The notes: generated from the sequence alone by a model not told the origin. 64,000 nt of DNA from Clytia hemisphaerica (GCA_902728285.1 CACVBU010000402.1:1280528-1344527); one strand, 5' to 3'; positions 38,801 to 48,475 are shown, counted from the stretch's first letter. Numbers and translations are program-made.

Positions 38801-41800
38801 CCATTGATCATTGGATGGCACCAAAGATTGGTAAAAAAGATGTCAAAATATCTTCTCGAAGTGAAGATATTTTGCTAGGCGAATCGGAAAGGAGAATGTA
38901 CGAACTAACCAAAGATCAGGTCAAAAGACTTCCAATGGAGGCTGGCAAAAACTGGATATCAAAGATGCGGGAGGTTAAGCAAACATACGACATCGCAGCT
39001 TATCACAGTCCAGAAGCGTTACCAGAGGCTCCAGAAGAAAGCTTACGGTATCACTTGTTGGCGAGGCTAACACGAGAATATCAATCTTTATGTATCCGCA
39101 TAATGACAAAAATTGAAAGAACTGACCCTAAGGGCTTTGTTGCTAAAAGACCAGAGCCAGCAATACCTCAAACCTACAAGTTTCTGTTTTTGGTTGATAA
39201 CTCTGGAAGTATGAATGGAGAGAAAATGACAACTGCGTTGAACATTTTAGTCATCTTTCTGGAGGCAATGAAACGTCTTGAGTTTGAGACTGCAGTTGTT
39301 CGCTACGGAGGAGAAAAAAGTCAAGCTGCTTTGAAAGGTTTCAATGACAATATGGATGAACACCGTGGACAACTCATTATCGAAGGTTTCAGTGCGTCTG
39401 AGAAAACTAGAACAGCGGATGCTTTGAAATTCGTAGCCGAAAAAGAGGAATTGTTTAAGCCACAAAAGAAAGTCAACGAGCATAGATTCATTATCCTGAT
39501 ATCAGATGGAATATGGGACCAAAAAGATCAAAGTCTTTACAATGGATCTATCGAGGCAGCATCTGCACGATTGTTGGTATTGACAACGCACCCAAGGGAA
39601 GATCTTTCACTTCGACGTGAACATCAAATCAGCATTGATTTTGCTACCAGACTTTTGAACAGTATTGCCCCTGATTCATGGTGTGGCGTCAGCAGCAAAA
39701 CCACGATGCGAGATAAGATCAATGAAATTGCATTAATGATTGACAATCAGCTCCGAGCTGCACTTAAAGAAGTGAAAGGACATTCAAGAAGAGTGGAAAC
39801 AGTAGGAATAACGGTAAGATATTTATTTTCATTTTTTAATCTTACTTAAAATGAGAGACAATTAGAACCTTTGATATCTTCTAACAAAGAGTCGAGCGCA
39901 TTGCACTGTCACTTTTAATCGATCTTCATTTAAGAGTCGTGAGCTCTATTGTCTTAAAGGGAGGGTAGAAGCAACCTTTAGAACAAAAGATTTTATTAAG
40001 GAAGCATAAACAAAAGATGCATGCAATGAACAAAATGTTTTGCGATTTCAAACACGGTTGACTAGAGAAAAATCTCGAAACAGTACGAAGCAGTGTTGTT
40101 GATATGTAAGACGAATGCAGTTATTGATTACAACCCATTGAGTTTCAAGCTCGAAGGGCTAGAGGCGAAACTTTAACCCTTATCAGGCAAGAGAAATTGA
40201 AGCCACTTATTTCCTAACCATGACGACGGATTGTATCTAGCGGTTCCTTTGCTTCGGAGGACTACATTTTTTGTAATCTAGCGATAGATTTTAGTTTCAA
40301 TCCGGCGTTTGTGTAAAAGCTACGCGCTGGTGTTTTGGATGGGAAATAAGTGGTCTCATTTCCCATCCAGAGGTCTCGCCTCTAGCGGTTCGGACTTGAA
40401 ACTCAATGTTACAACCATTACAACAAATATGTTTACGGATTTCGATTGATGTATGGATATCAATATCAACCAATCACATGCAACTTTGAAAATATCAATA
40501 AAAAACAACCAATGGAAAGCCTTAAGCAAAATCAATTTACATATTATAATAGATCTCGTCAACCTACAAAGAACTGTCATAAACCAGTGTATTCATCCAT
40601 CATAAATATCTTCGTTTGATTTTGATGGATTTAATTAAGGAAACCTTCAGTATAAACGCGCTCATTAATTTTTGTCCTTTTGGTATTCCAGAAAACCACA
40701 GATCTGTAAAGCCCGAAGGGCTAGATAAGCGACTTTTATCAAAAAGTGAAGCCTAGGTTTGGAAAGATTTCCTATCAAAGTCACGTGACTAAAATATGCA
40801 ATTTCACCGGTTTTAGAGATGTGAAATAGCGTTTGCCGCCTAATTTTTTTGATCTCGCGCTCCAAAAACAATTAAAATGCTAGATCCTATCCGCGGGCAC
40901 GAAATTTAAAAAGTCAATTTTTTGCTTCACTTTTTTTTGCTGGAGAAAGCTTAAAGTTGCATATCTAGCCCTTCGGGCTTTACAGATATGTGCAGAAAAC
41001 CCTGTTTAAGTACATCAATTGTGAGAGCGTTTTGACGTATCTTTAATATTTTTTTTAGAAAATGGTAGTTTCAAAAAGAGATTTTGATGGTCCTTTGAAA
41101 TACAATCGGCATGCTGAAGTTCATTGGGGAGACGCAATAGTTTATAGTGATGTTACATCCACACAAGATTACAATGATAAGGAAATTGACGATTTCATGA
41201 TCGATAATTACAAAGAAGTGCTTGAAAGGAAAATTGAGGTAATCATAATTTATCATTAAGTATCTCACAATAAAAAAAAACAATATACCCTATAAGAAGT
41301 AGCGTGAATGTGATTTATAAAAGTTTGGTATCGTTGGAAAGGTATTTAAATGTTTATCACTATTACTTAGTTTTTCAAAAATCGTCCAGTCTAGGGTTGC
41401 AAGCTAACGAGGGGGGGGGGGGGGTGCCGCCCGACTTTCGACTCTCGGACCCTTACCGGGACTAAAAAGGAGAAAACAAGTGATACTTTTATGGACCTAC
41501 CTGGTTATGCATTTAACACATTTATAATTGATATCTACGTGACGTGACCATTAAACAATCATTCAGAACACAAATAGTGACGATCTATTAAAATAAGTGT
41601 TTGTTTCTTATAAAAAAAAACGTTTAGAAACCAAAATTTCATGCTCTTGAAATATTCTTTCATATTCAAGACTTTGTGAGCAAAAACAAACATCTATCTC
41701 ATCAAAAAAGTGAGTAATTTGGCTAAGAACATTGATGTATGCTTATTAATAGTGATTCTTATATATAAAGATGCGTTTTTGAGCTGAAAAATTCTTTTTT

Positions 41801-44800
41801 TACAAAAATCTGCTTGAGCCATCTTTTACCTACTTTCATGCAAAAAAAATCAGAAAAAAACAATGATCCAATATTTCACAAAGTCCAAAAAACCCTTTTT
41901 TTGGCTGTTTTTTAGCTGAAATTTACCCCAAAATTTTTTTTTGCAAAAATCGAGCTCCGTCACATTCGAGGGTTATGCATGTTTGTGCAATAAATCATAA
42001 AGAATGAAAGAGCCAATCTCGAGAAAAGCTAATATTATCAAGTAATTGATAATGTGCTTATAAAAAAATATCGAATTTGGCCAGTTTTTTAATGAAAACA
42101 CGCTCAGCAACCAAAATTTCGTGTCTAAACATGTTTAAACAAGCGTACAAACTTTCGCGAGCAGAAACTTTCGCAAGGACGAAAAATCGCGAGATTCACG
42201 ACATTTACTTTTGCGAATTTAACGGAAAAATATTTTTCGCAAGCTTTAACTTTCGCGAATCAAAACACAAAATTGAGTATTCACATGAAAAAAATGGCTT
42301 AGAGGGACGAATACTTCTTGTATTGGCTTGAAACATTTGTCCTTATACTTATTAGTCTTTTAGCAGGCTAAAAAGTGCCATAAAATTTACATTTTATCCA
42401 AAGTTTGAAATTTTACAGATTTTCTATTTTGTCAAGAATTTTTCGCGAGCATAAACTTTCGCGAATGGCCCTTCCTAGAATTTTTAAAGACATTTACTTT
42501 CGTGAAAAGAGCCCAAATTCGCGAAAATCGCGAAATTTCTGCTCGCGAAAGTTTGTACGCCTAATACCTAAGTAATTGATAACGTGCTTGTAAAAAAATA
42601 TCGAATTTGGCCAGTTTTTTTTATAAAAGCACTCCAAAGAACCCGAATTTCCTGTCTAAACACACATATTCTTCATCTTTCTCATAAAAAAATTGAGTGA
42701 TCTGACTAAGAACATTGATGTATGCTTATTACAAGTGATTCTTATAGATAAACATGCGTTTTTTCAGCCAACAAAATTGTTTTGCAAAAATCTGCTTCAG
42801 CCATCTTTTACCTATGTAGTACCCTACTTCCATGCAAAAAGTCAGAAAAAATTAATGATCCAACTTTTCACAAAGTCCAAAAAACTCTTTTTTTAGCCGT
42901 TTTTTGGCCCAAATTTGCCCAAAAATCTTTTTTTCGAAAATCGGGCTCCGTCACATTTTGCCCACCACCATTTTGCACCTTTGTACCAAAAATAAAAAAT
43001 TCCTATGATTCAATCCCGAGAAAAGTTGGTAACATACGGACGGACGGACGGACGAACACAGGTTAATTTATAGGAACTCCAGGCAGGTCCAAAAAAGGAA
43101 AATTTTGGGAATTTTACGACCCTTAGTGGGACAAATTTAACAAAATTTCGATCTTTCAAGGGGTAAAAAGTTGAAATTTTCCTATTTTTCTGACCCTTAG
43201 TGGGACTGAAATTTGATTTTCTGATTTTTTTTATAAGGGCGGCACATACCGTACCCTCCATTTGCCTAAGTACCCGCCCCCGGGACTATTCAGCCTTCGA
43301 TTAGCCTCCGTCTCGAAACGCGGTCAGAGAATTTTGCGGATAATTTCACAGCGAAAATGCATCCAGTGAAATGTGAGTAATGTATCTTGATTCAAGTCGA
43401 CTGATATAATTATAAATTTGCAATTGCAAAAATTGAGATTTTCTTCTACTATCATGCTAAAACGTTCATTTTTACACCAGTGGTAGTTCAACTTTAGGTT
43501 AAGAATGTTGCCAAATTCAAGCCAAACGTAATGGTCCTTCGGAAGATATGGGACCCGAAATACCCTTGGTAGCACTTTTCTGGGAAACTAGCCGGTGCCC
43601 GGCGTGTCGCACGCCGGTTTAGCTGTTTGCTGAACGCATTTAAAGTCCTTTTTTTTTTTTTTTTTTTTTTCTTTATTGAAACAAAAACACGTGTACACTA
43701 CGAACATATTACAAAACATTACTTAAACATAAAATATAGTCCCTCCCCCCGCTAGGAACTAACGTTATATCGCCAGAGGTACTAGACTATGTAAAAATAA
43801 ATAAATAAGTAAATAAAGAAAAAATCTTGGAGAAGGAAGCTACAATTGTTAGGTAAAAGCCTAAAATAAAGCACCGCTAAACCTTCCAGTTTCGTTAAGA
43901 AATTCAACAACAGAACAAAGAATAGATTTATTTCGATTTGAAGTCAAACTTTCATCCCCATATAATAAAAGCCGACAGAAAAAAGGAGGGTTATAAGGTT
44001 GTAAGGTAATTAAAGGAGAGACATTAAATGAGAGATTCTGGTAGTCACTAAGGAGTAGTACAAATTTCTCTTTTTAGGAATGGGACAGTATGATCGATCA
44101 AACAACTAAAATATCAACAATTGAGGATAAAATAAAAGCCATTGATGACGAAGAGGAATGTTTTAAGGATTACATTGGAGAACTTGATTCAGTCTTGGAT
44201 ACTGTCGCGTTTCCAAACAACCGTCCAACAAGGTTTCAACAAGATTATCGAGGATCAAAATTTTCTCTGAATGGATACATCAAATTTCTATGTACTCGAG
44301 GCCAACACAAGAAGATATATGAAAACATGATTGGCAGTCCGAGAAAAGATTATATTGTTGCAGTAATTCTTGACACTTCGATGTCGATGTCTGGAATGGG
44401 GGCCATTGGATGCACACAGTCTCTGTTGAGTTTGGCGAGTAAGTACTCCCAGTTAAGGGATGGACTTTCACGGGTTTACGGCAGGTGTTTTTAGTCAGCA
44501 TGTTCATAAAACAAAATAATTCTTTTAATGGATAAATTTTCACGAGGACTAATTTCCGCGAACCTGACTCTTTTTCTTCTAAATTCTTTTCATTTTCCTG
44601 GCAGACTTACGCCAAAGTCACACCATTTTGCTATCAGTTTCATACTGTTCATCCTAAACAATACTGATTTTGAATATTTCTTCTTTTCTTTTAGGTTCTC
44701 TGAGCAGCAACAATATTACGTTTACGGTTTTGACATGTGGAAAGACGACTACAATTGTAAAGGATTTGAAAGAAGACTACGACCAATCAGTTAAAGCAAA

Positions 44801-45974
44801 AATGTACGATGCATTGCAATTCAATGATAACGAATCAAACATATCAGATGCAATTTTCTTTACCAGTCTATACCTTGATTCATGGGCATCTACAAAAGTT
44901 GAGAAATCAATCTTCATCCTCACTGATGGATATCCAACCTCACCAAAAAGCCTACGCAAGAGCTTATTACTCGCTTCAGAATTAGGAATCCACACCACAG
45001 CTCTTGGTGTGGGCTTTTTCACTGATGGTATCTTTGAGTTTTTCCCAAACCATGTTGTGGTGAACAACCCGAAAGATCTTCCAGCAGCGCTTAAAGGATA
45101 TTTTGGCATGGAACCATCACCCAATGAGCGGCAAAGTTCTATTTTGCTCGAAATGGCCGACTCAATCAAGAAAGATGGTGTGAAAATCAACATGGAGAAT
45201 GTATGGGATATGTATTTACCTGACGTATATCGAAAGAAGTTAGAAAAGCTGGATAAAGCATTGAGCTTTGCAATTGCACCAGGGAAAAATGAGTTTGGAT
45301 CATTTAAAGTTGATTTGTGTTTTGTATTGGATACAACTGGGTCAATGAGTGGTATGATCAAAATGGCACAAGAGAAAATCGTTGGCATTACACAATCAAT
45401 TGAAGTATGTATTAAAAAGAGCAGCGATAGAGATGCTAAAGTTCGTGTTGGCTTTGTTGGGTACAAGATTAAAGGTCAAGATGGAAATCTCGATCATGTA
45501 CAGTTCACAGATGACACAAAGAAGGTTTTGGATGTTGTAAGGAGACAAAAGGCAACAGGTGGCAGTTCCGGCGGCGTAGAAGACAAGTATGAACCTCTTG
45601 AAATGGTGGTGAATTGGAAATGGACTGGATTAGTAAAGTTTCTGGTATTGATTGCAGATGCTCCTGGCCATGGTTTGTGGTGCACCGGTACCAAAAATGG
45701 TTTAAGTGATGATTTCCCCGAACGTGAAAATGATATGCCTGGAATAATATCCAAGATAGCAGAGGCTAAAATTTACCTTTTCTATGTGAATATTAGGGAA
45801 TACACAGATCATGAACGAAAGAATTTCAAACAACAATACATCAAAAGTGCACCAGAAGAAATGAAAGAAAAAGGATTTCAAGAATTAAAAATCGATTCTA
45901 CTGATGATGGTGATAAACTGGCAAAATTGATCACTGGTACCGTAGAAGAAATCATTATCAATGAATGCATGTAG
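14328..45974 (+). CDS. Giant midasin-like hexa-AAA+ protein with three C-terminal vWA domains
   Basis: Model: join(14328-14899, 17180-39813, 41059-41238, 44078-44438, 44695-45974), about 8,340 codons; upstream exons are likely because the first exon follows a 3' splice site and has no ATG. Domain order in the full model: helical N-terminus; six AAA+ modules with Walker A at about residues 868, 1303, 1610, 1918, 2522 and 2870; long helical/coiled-coil linker (about 3100-5500); beta-rich region (about 5600-6150); helical region; vWA domains near 7525, 7890 and 8125. Hexa-AAA, linker, then MIDAS is the plan of midasin/Rea1, the ATPase that removes assembly factors from pre-60S ribosomes. This protein is much longer than midasin (about 5,600 residues in human), lacks an obvious D/E-rich tract before the first vWA and has two extra vWA domains, so I infer a divergent paralogue, not the ribosome factor. 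Four one-base frame breaks (about 14840-14885, 18417-18423, 36183-36206, 36325-36331) must be bridged. Confidence 0.8.
14900..17179 (+). other. Intron with internal repeats
   Basis: No coding support. It holds an 86-bp tandem duplication at about 14955-15121 and three diverged copies of a longer repeat (cttgca..a..tatgacaaatgg…gcagattgtgtttttct) near 15900-16030, 16109 onward and 16480-16690. A G10 run is near 17012. The open frames 15162-15479 and 16148-16429 look spurious. Confidence 0.5.
14955..15121. repeat. 86-bp tandem duplication in the intron
   Basis: cactttgatttctmaacttt followed by cttccgatcgggttarcttt, gggtacttttagcgtacgtt and acagatcat occurs twice, starting at about 14961 and 15047, with only a few differences. 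Recent in origin by its similarity. Confidence 0.85.
17180..39813 (+). CDS. Giant gene, 22.6-kb exon (AAA ring to first vWA)
   Basis: The 3' splice site is probably gaccttccag (AG 17178-17179); an alternative is 17157-17158, and a start at ATG 17221 cannot be excluded. The 5' splice site is acg|gtaaga at 39813/39814, phase 0. The frame runs 17180-18423, then after a one-base break 18411-36190 (nearly 5,950 codons without a stop), then about 45 codons in the next frame, then 36325-39813. No intron-like interruption is needed inside the 17.8-kb open stretch. The first 430 codons (LFLHEIGTNN…) precede helical repeat-like sequence and are not assigned to a family. Coding sequence is seen throughout, with Lys/Glu/Ser-rich composition and A/T-ending codons. 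Similar in size to the largest coding exons known in animals (for example those of mucin-16 and titin). Confidence 0.85.
19150..26000 (+). other. Six AAA+ modules (midasin/MoxR-type ring)
   Basis: AAA1: Walker A GPTGIGKT (19212-19235), Walker B LLLDEFNLA (about 19413), sensor TQNP, finger LLSRF. AAA2: GETGCGKS (20517-20540), Walker B altered to LVIENLSQA. AAA3: GPAATGKS (21438-21461), FLADEFDLAEP, ATQN, LRSRF. AAA4: Walker A degenerate, GPTSFKTH lacking the second Gly (about 22359); a long acidic/Ser insert (22825-22945, SSSSDDSEQSS region) separates it from LLLEDMNLPS (about 23295). AAA5: GPPGVGKT (24174-24197), ILLDEINLAHP, ATKNP. AAA6: GGTSSGKT (25218-25241), Walker B MIDNVGEAP without the catalytic Glu. 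The DE(I/F)NLA style of Walker B and the single-chain hexamer are those of midasin. AAA1, AAA3 and AAA5 look competent to hydrolyse ATP. Confidence 0.88.
26001..32170 (+). other. Helical linker with a coiled-coil segment
   Basis: About 2,050 codons rich in Lys, Glu, Leu, Ile and Ser with no recognised catalytic motif, in the position of the midasin linker. A strong coiled coil is visible at about 29880-30190 (KECSDKLDELRREEKKENQE, then heptad-like KLQTDIQESDKELSSLQKEI). A second charged helix is near 31880-32060 (EEIERGNEKQLEIFQERVRG). In midasin the linker carries remodelling force from ring to MIDAS; the same role is inferred here. Confidence 0.65.
33380..34980 (+). other. Beta-rich repeat region, possibly ASH/MSP- or Ig-like
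   Basis: The sequence changes from helical to alternating hydrophobic strands: FIILDNRGEDCKFEFLDLP, KKQMTIHFDPDNTIKEVGEL, IYLQNPYPIPLRMKLENYSC, LSFHNNGDCPLILSIKIERG. The pattern of an N-x-G turn followed by a strand pair, repeated about every 100 codons, resembles ASH/MSP or immunoglobulin-like modules. No such modules are part of canonical midasin. Assignment is by pattern only. Confidence 0.4.
39160..39813 (+). other. First vWA/MIDAS domain
   Basis: YKFLFLVDNSGSMNGEKM at about 39180-39235 is the metal-binding DxSxS motif after a hydrophobic strand; KTRTADALKF (about 39410) supplies the MIDAS Thr region and FIILISDGIWD (about 39490) the distal Asp. The wording KTRTADAL is reminiscent of the midasin MIDAS domain (KT.IAQ.L), which binds UBL domains of partner proteins through the metal ion. 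All three MIDAS elements are present, so metal binding is likely. Confidence 0.85.
40136..40408. mobile_element. 273-bp hAT-like MITE with 8-bp target duplication
   Basis: TIRs begin CATTGAGTTTCAAG and include a ctagaggcga segment; the two ends match over about 33 bp with a few mismatches. TTACAACC flanks it at 40128-40135 and 40409-40416. Eight-base duplication and small size fit hAT. No coding capacity. Confidence 0.85.
40697..40992. mobile_element. 296-bp hAT-like MITE with 8-bp target duplication
   Basis: TIRs start CACAGATCTGTAAAGCCCGA and pair with tcgggctttacagatatgtg at the right end (one mismatch in the outer 29 bp). CAGAAAAC flanks it at 40689-40696 and 40993-41000. The copy at 13998-14239 belongs to the same family. 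Its right end lies 66 bp before the 41059 exon. Confidence 0.88.
41059..41238 (+). CDS. Giant gene, third recognised exon (60 codons)
   Basis: tttttttag|AAAATGGTAG at the 5' end and ATTGAG|gtaatc at the 3' end, both phase 0 and matching the neighbouring exons. The peptide KMVVSKRDFDGPLKYNRHAE…YKEVLERKIE has no named domain; it joins the first vWA to the segment before the second. Confidence 0.85.
41477..43092. mobile_element. Tandem-core element, copy 1 (in the giant-gene intron)
   Basis: Ends caagtgatactttta / ggcaggtccaa match the copy at 53430-55498, with inner inverted repeats tggacctacctgg (41492) and ccaggcaggtcca (43079). The core has two units starting tgagtaatttggctaagaac (about 41710) and tgagtgatctgactaagaac (about 42693), with a foldback MITE (42143-42560) between them. 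A cggacggacgg run is at 43036-43053 near the right end. No protein is encoded; the short open frames are repeat-driven. Confidence 0.75.
42143..42560. mobile_element. Foldback element built of TTTCGCGA motifs
   Basis: gcgtacaaactttcgcgagc at the left and its exact complement at the right; the inverted match extends to about 30 bp. The interior is full of ttcgcgaa-type motifs. It sits inside the tandem-core element. Related in style to 61055-61519 and 59705-59905. Confidence 0.75.
43599..43617. repeat. GC-rich hairpin (8-bp stem, 3-nt loop)
   Basis: ccggcgtg-tcg-cacgccgg is a perfect stem-loop in AT-rich sequence, about 30 bp before the poly(T) start of the LINE fragment. Role unknown; it may be the end of another element. 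Confidence 0.6.
43649..44057 (-). mobile_element. 5'-truncated LINE 3' end in the intron
   Basis: The poly(T) at 43649-43670 is the reversed poly(A) tail. The next about 350 bp match the 3' UTR and ORF end of the LINE at 53265-58022. On the minus strand the coding end reads …[29 protein letters not shown] (split here by position: 44050 to 43930), where the other copy has …[20 protein letters not shown], so it is a sister subfamily. The fragment ends about 20 bp before the 3' splice site at 44076-44077. Confidence 0.8.
44078..44438 (+). CDS. Giant gene, fourth recognised exon (start of second vWA)
   Basis: ctctttttag|GAATGGG (phase 0) to TTGGCGA|gtaagt (leaves one base). The peptide EWDSMIDQTTKISTIEDKIK… precedes YIVAVILDTSMSMSGMGAIG, whose DTSMS is a MIDAS DxSxS motif at about 44374. 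The polypyrimidine tract at the 5' end directly follows the LINE fragment. Confidence 0.85.
44439..44694 (+). other. 256-bp intron inside the second vWA domain
   Basis: gtaagt…ttcttttag, phase 1. Joining the exons gives LLSLA-S-SLSSNNITFTVL, a continuous vWA helix and strand, which confirms the splice. Confidence 0.9.
44695..45974 (+). CDS. Giant gene, last exon: rest of vWA 2 and complete vWA 3
   Basis: It begins with two codon bases after ttttag and ends at the stop 45972-45974. vWA 2 continues with IFILTDGYPTSPKSLRK (distal MIDAS Asp at about 44925) and LGIHTTALGVGFF. vWA 3 starts at about 45307: VDLCFVLDTTGSMSGMIKMA has the DxTGS form seen in alpha-kinase VwkA-type vWA domains; VRVGFVGYKIKGQ and FLVLIADAPGHG follow in the family order. 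No kinase follows; the protein ends …GTVEEIIINECM. No clear AATAAA was found just downstream. Confidence 0.85.
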
Positions 45975-46799
45975 ATAGTTTTATATATTCAATTTTATGC
46001 ACCTAATTAATGGGACTAAAAATATTCTAGAATTCTGAGTCTTTCTTGCTAGCTTATCTCGGGTTTTCCACAAAACCAAAAAAAATATGAGGAAAACGCA
46101 AGCCAAAAATTCATTTATCAAGCAATATGTTACCCCCTAAAGAATCTACGATTTCGAAAATTAGTATTGAAAGCTCTATGATGCACCCGAAGTCCAGTCA
46201 TTATTCCATAAAATATCCAAGTATTTCATATTTCATAATTCTAGAACTATTCAATCCAAGTATGTTAAGCTTATTTGAAAAACATTATTCACTAAGTATT
46301 TCCATAATTCTTTTCCATTATTTACGAGTAATATTTCCATTATATTAAACTATTTTATAATTATCAAGTATCTCGAACAGATCTAAAATCTCTTAAAAAT
46401 ATTTTTGGACCTCTATTGTAGATTATCCTTAGCATGTACCCGAAGAATATTAATTTTTTTAATACACACTTCTCCCTATCAATTTTCATACGCTAATTTT
46501 GTGTAATAATGTTGCAGTATCTTGGCAACAGTACTTTGAAAACGAGGCCCACAATGATTTCATGCATTTTGAGAGAAGTGTATTTTATTTAATGTGAAAG
46601 ACCAAGTATATTTCATTTAAAACCGTTATTTATAAAACATTTTTCACTTAGTTTTTCCATTAATTGATACATGTACATATTCCATTATTTCATTAAAAAA
46701 TATTTTTTTACCTAGGGACCTGTTACATATTATACATATGACACCAGTTGAGTGTCAAGAGCTGAGATTAAAATAACAATTTTATCTAAAAATCTTCGA
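45975..46799. other. 3' flank of the giant gene, AT-rich
   Basis: Very AT-rich with no gene. An attaaa lies near 46343 but cannot be assigned as a polyadenylation signal. From about 46745 a diverged copy of the satellite unit end (gtcaagagctgagattaaaa) leads into the array. Confidence 0.5.
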
Positions 46800-48475
46800 C
46801 TTTGACTATTTTTTTCCGAAAAAGTGTTGTTTCTCAAATTCATATTGATTAACGATAAAAGTAAAGTCAAAGGTTAATATTGTTTAGTAGTTGATCAAAA
46901 CTATTTAAGTTATTTTCAAGAATTAGTATCTTAAATTCATATCGCAATATTTATACCTCTTTTTGCATTTTTGAATAATTTTTGTACTTTCAAAGCTAAT
47001 TCTAATTAATTTACTATTGCTGATTTGAATCAAATTGTATATACAGATTATTGACCTCAAAACTTTGTGTATTTTAATATTATTGTCCACTATTGTAAAA
47101 AAATAAATATGGTAGTTGACTCGCAGATCATAGTGTCTACAGATCCATCAACAGCGTCAATACGAGTCAAGAACGGAGATTAAAATTTAAAAAAATCCAC
47201 TAGTAGTCGTGAACAATTTTCAAAAAATCGATAATTTTATCCCTTTGATTATTTTTTTTTCCGAAAAAAGTGTTGTTTCTCAAATTCATATTGATTAACG
47301 ATAAAAGTAAAGTCAAAGGTTAATATTGTTTAGTAGTTGATCAAAACTATTTAAGTTATTTTCAAGAATTAGTATCTTAAATTCATATCGCAATATTTAT
47401 ACCTCTTTTTGCATTTTTGAATAATTTTTGTACTTTCAAAGCTAATTCTAATTAATTTACTATTGCTGATTTGAATCAAATTGTATATACAGATTATTGA
47501 CCTCAAAACTTTGTGTATTTTAATATTATTGTCCACTATTGTAAAAAAATAAATATGGTAGTTGACTCGCAGATCATAGTGTCTACAGATCCATCAACAG
47601 CGTCAATACGAGTCAAGAACGGAGATTAAAATTTAAAAAAATCCACTAGTAGTCGTGAACAATTTTCAAAAAATCGATAATTTTATCCCTTTGATTATTT
47701 TTTTTCCGAAAAAAAGTGTTGTTTCTCAAATTCATATTGATTAACGATAAAAGTAAAGTCAAAGGTTATATTGTTTAGTAGTTGATCAAAACTATTTAGT
47801 TATTTTCAAGAATTAGTATCTTAAATTCATATCGCAATATTTATACCTCTTTTTGCATTTTTGAATAATTTTTGTACTTTCAAAGCTAATTCTAATTAAT
47901 TTACTATTGCTGATTTGAATCAAATTGTATATACAGATTATTGACCTCAAAACTTTGTGTATTTTAATATTATTGTCCACTATTGTAAAAAAATAAATAT
48001 GGTAGTTGACTCGCAGATCATAGTGTCTACAGATCCATCAACAGCGTCAATACGAGTCAAGAACGGAGATTAAAATTTAAAAAAATCCACTAGTAGTCGT
48101 GAACAATTTTCAAAAAATCGATAATTTTATCCCTTTGATTATTTTTTTTTCCGAAAAAAGTGTTGTTTCTCAAATTCATATTGATTAACGATAAAAGTAA
48201 AGTCAAAGGTTAATATTGTTTAGTAGTTGATCAAAACTATTTAAGTTATTTTCAAGAATTAGTATCTTAAATTCATATCGCAATATTTATACCTCTTTTT
48301 GCATTTTTGAATAATTTTTGTACTTTCAAAGCTAATTCTAATTAATTTACTATTGCTGATTTGAAGTAAATTGTATATACAGATTGTTGACCTCAAAACT
48401 TTGTGTATTTTAATCGGGATTTTAATATTGTTGTCCACTATTGTAAAAATATAATATGGTAGTCAATTGCAAGCT
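46800..48475. repeat. Satellite array, ~446-bp period, 3.7 near-identical copies
   Basis: The anchor gtgttgtttctcaaattcat occurs at 46824, 47270, 47716 and 48160, spacings 446, 446 and 444. Copies differ by only a few bases (for example one-base gaps at about 47767 and 47796); the last copy is diverged and cut at about 48475. Each unit carries ttgactcgcagatcatagtg and an AT-rich body. No coding capacity. Confidence 0.95.

Larger units (their letters stand above)
39814..41058 (+). other. Intron with two hAT-like MITEs
   Basis: Bounded by acg|gtaaga and tttttttag|aaaatgg, phase 0. It holds the elements at 40136-40408 and 40697-40992, annotated separately; the remainder shows no coding signal. 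Confidence 0.85.
41405..43260. repeat. Possible G-tract-ended MITE interrupted by the tandem-core element
   Basis: The left side has a G run at about 41411-41427, then gtgccgcccgac and gacccttaccgggac. The right side has two copies of gacccttagtgggac (about 43118 and 43189) and ends gggcggcacatacc. The inverted gtgccgccc / gggcggcac pair suggests one element related in style to 63064-63365, into which the element 41477-43092 inserted. The right G/C tract is poor, so this is tentative. Confidence 0.35.

Noticed and set aside
43020..43060. CRISPR-like or regulatory array at the cggacgg run
   Set aside because: A simple 4-bp microsatellite at the end of a mobile element; no spacers.
44777..45466. 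229-codon minus-strand ORF
   Set aside because: Antisense shadow of the vWA exon, which has clear MIDAS motifs and splice borders.
14328..45974. Calling the giant gene midasin (MDN1)
   Set aside because: Length, three vWA domains, beta-rich insert, missing D/E-rich tract and divergent Walker motifs do not match canonical midasin; orthology cannot be decided without a search.
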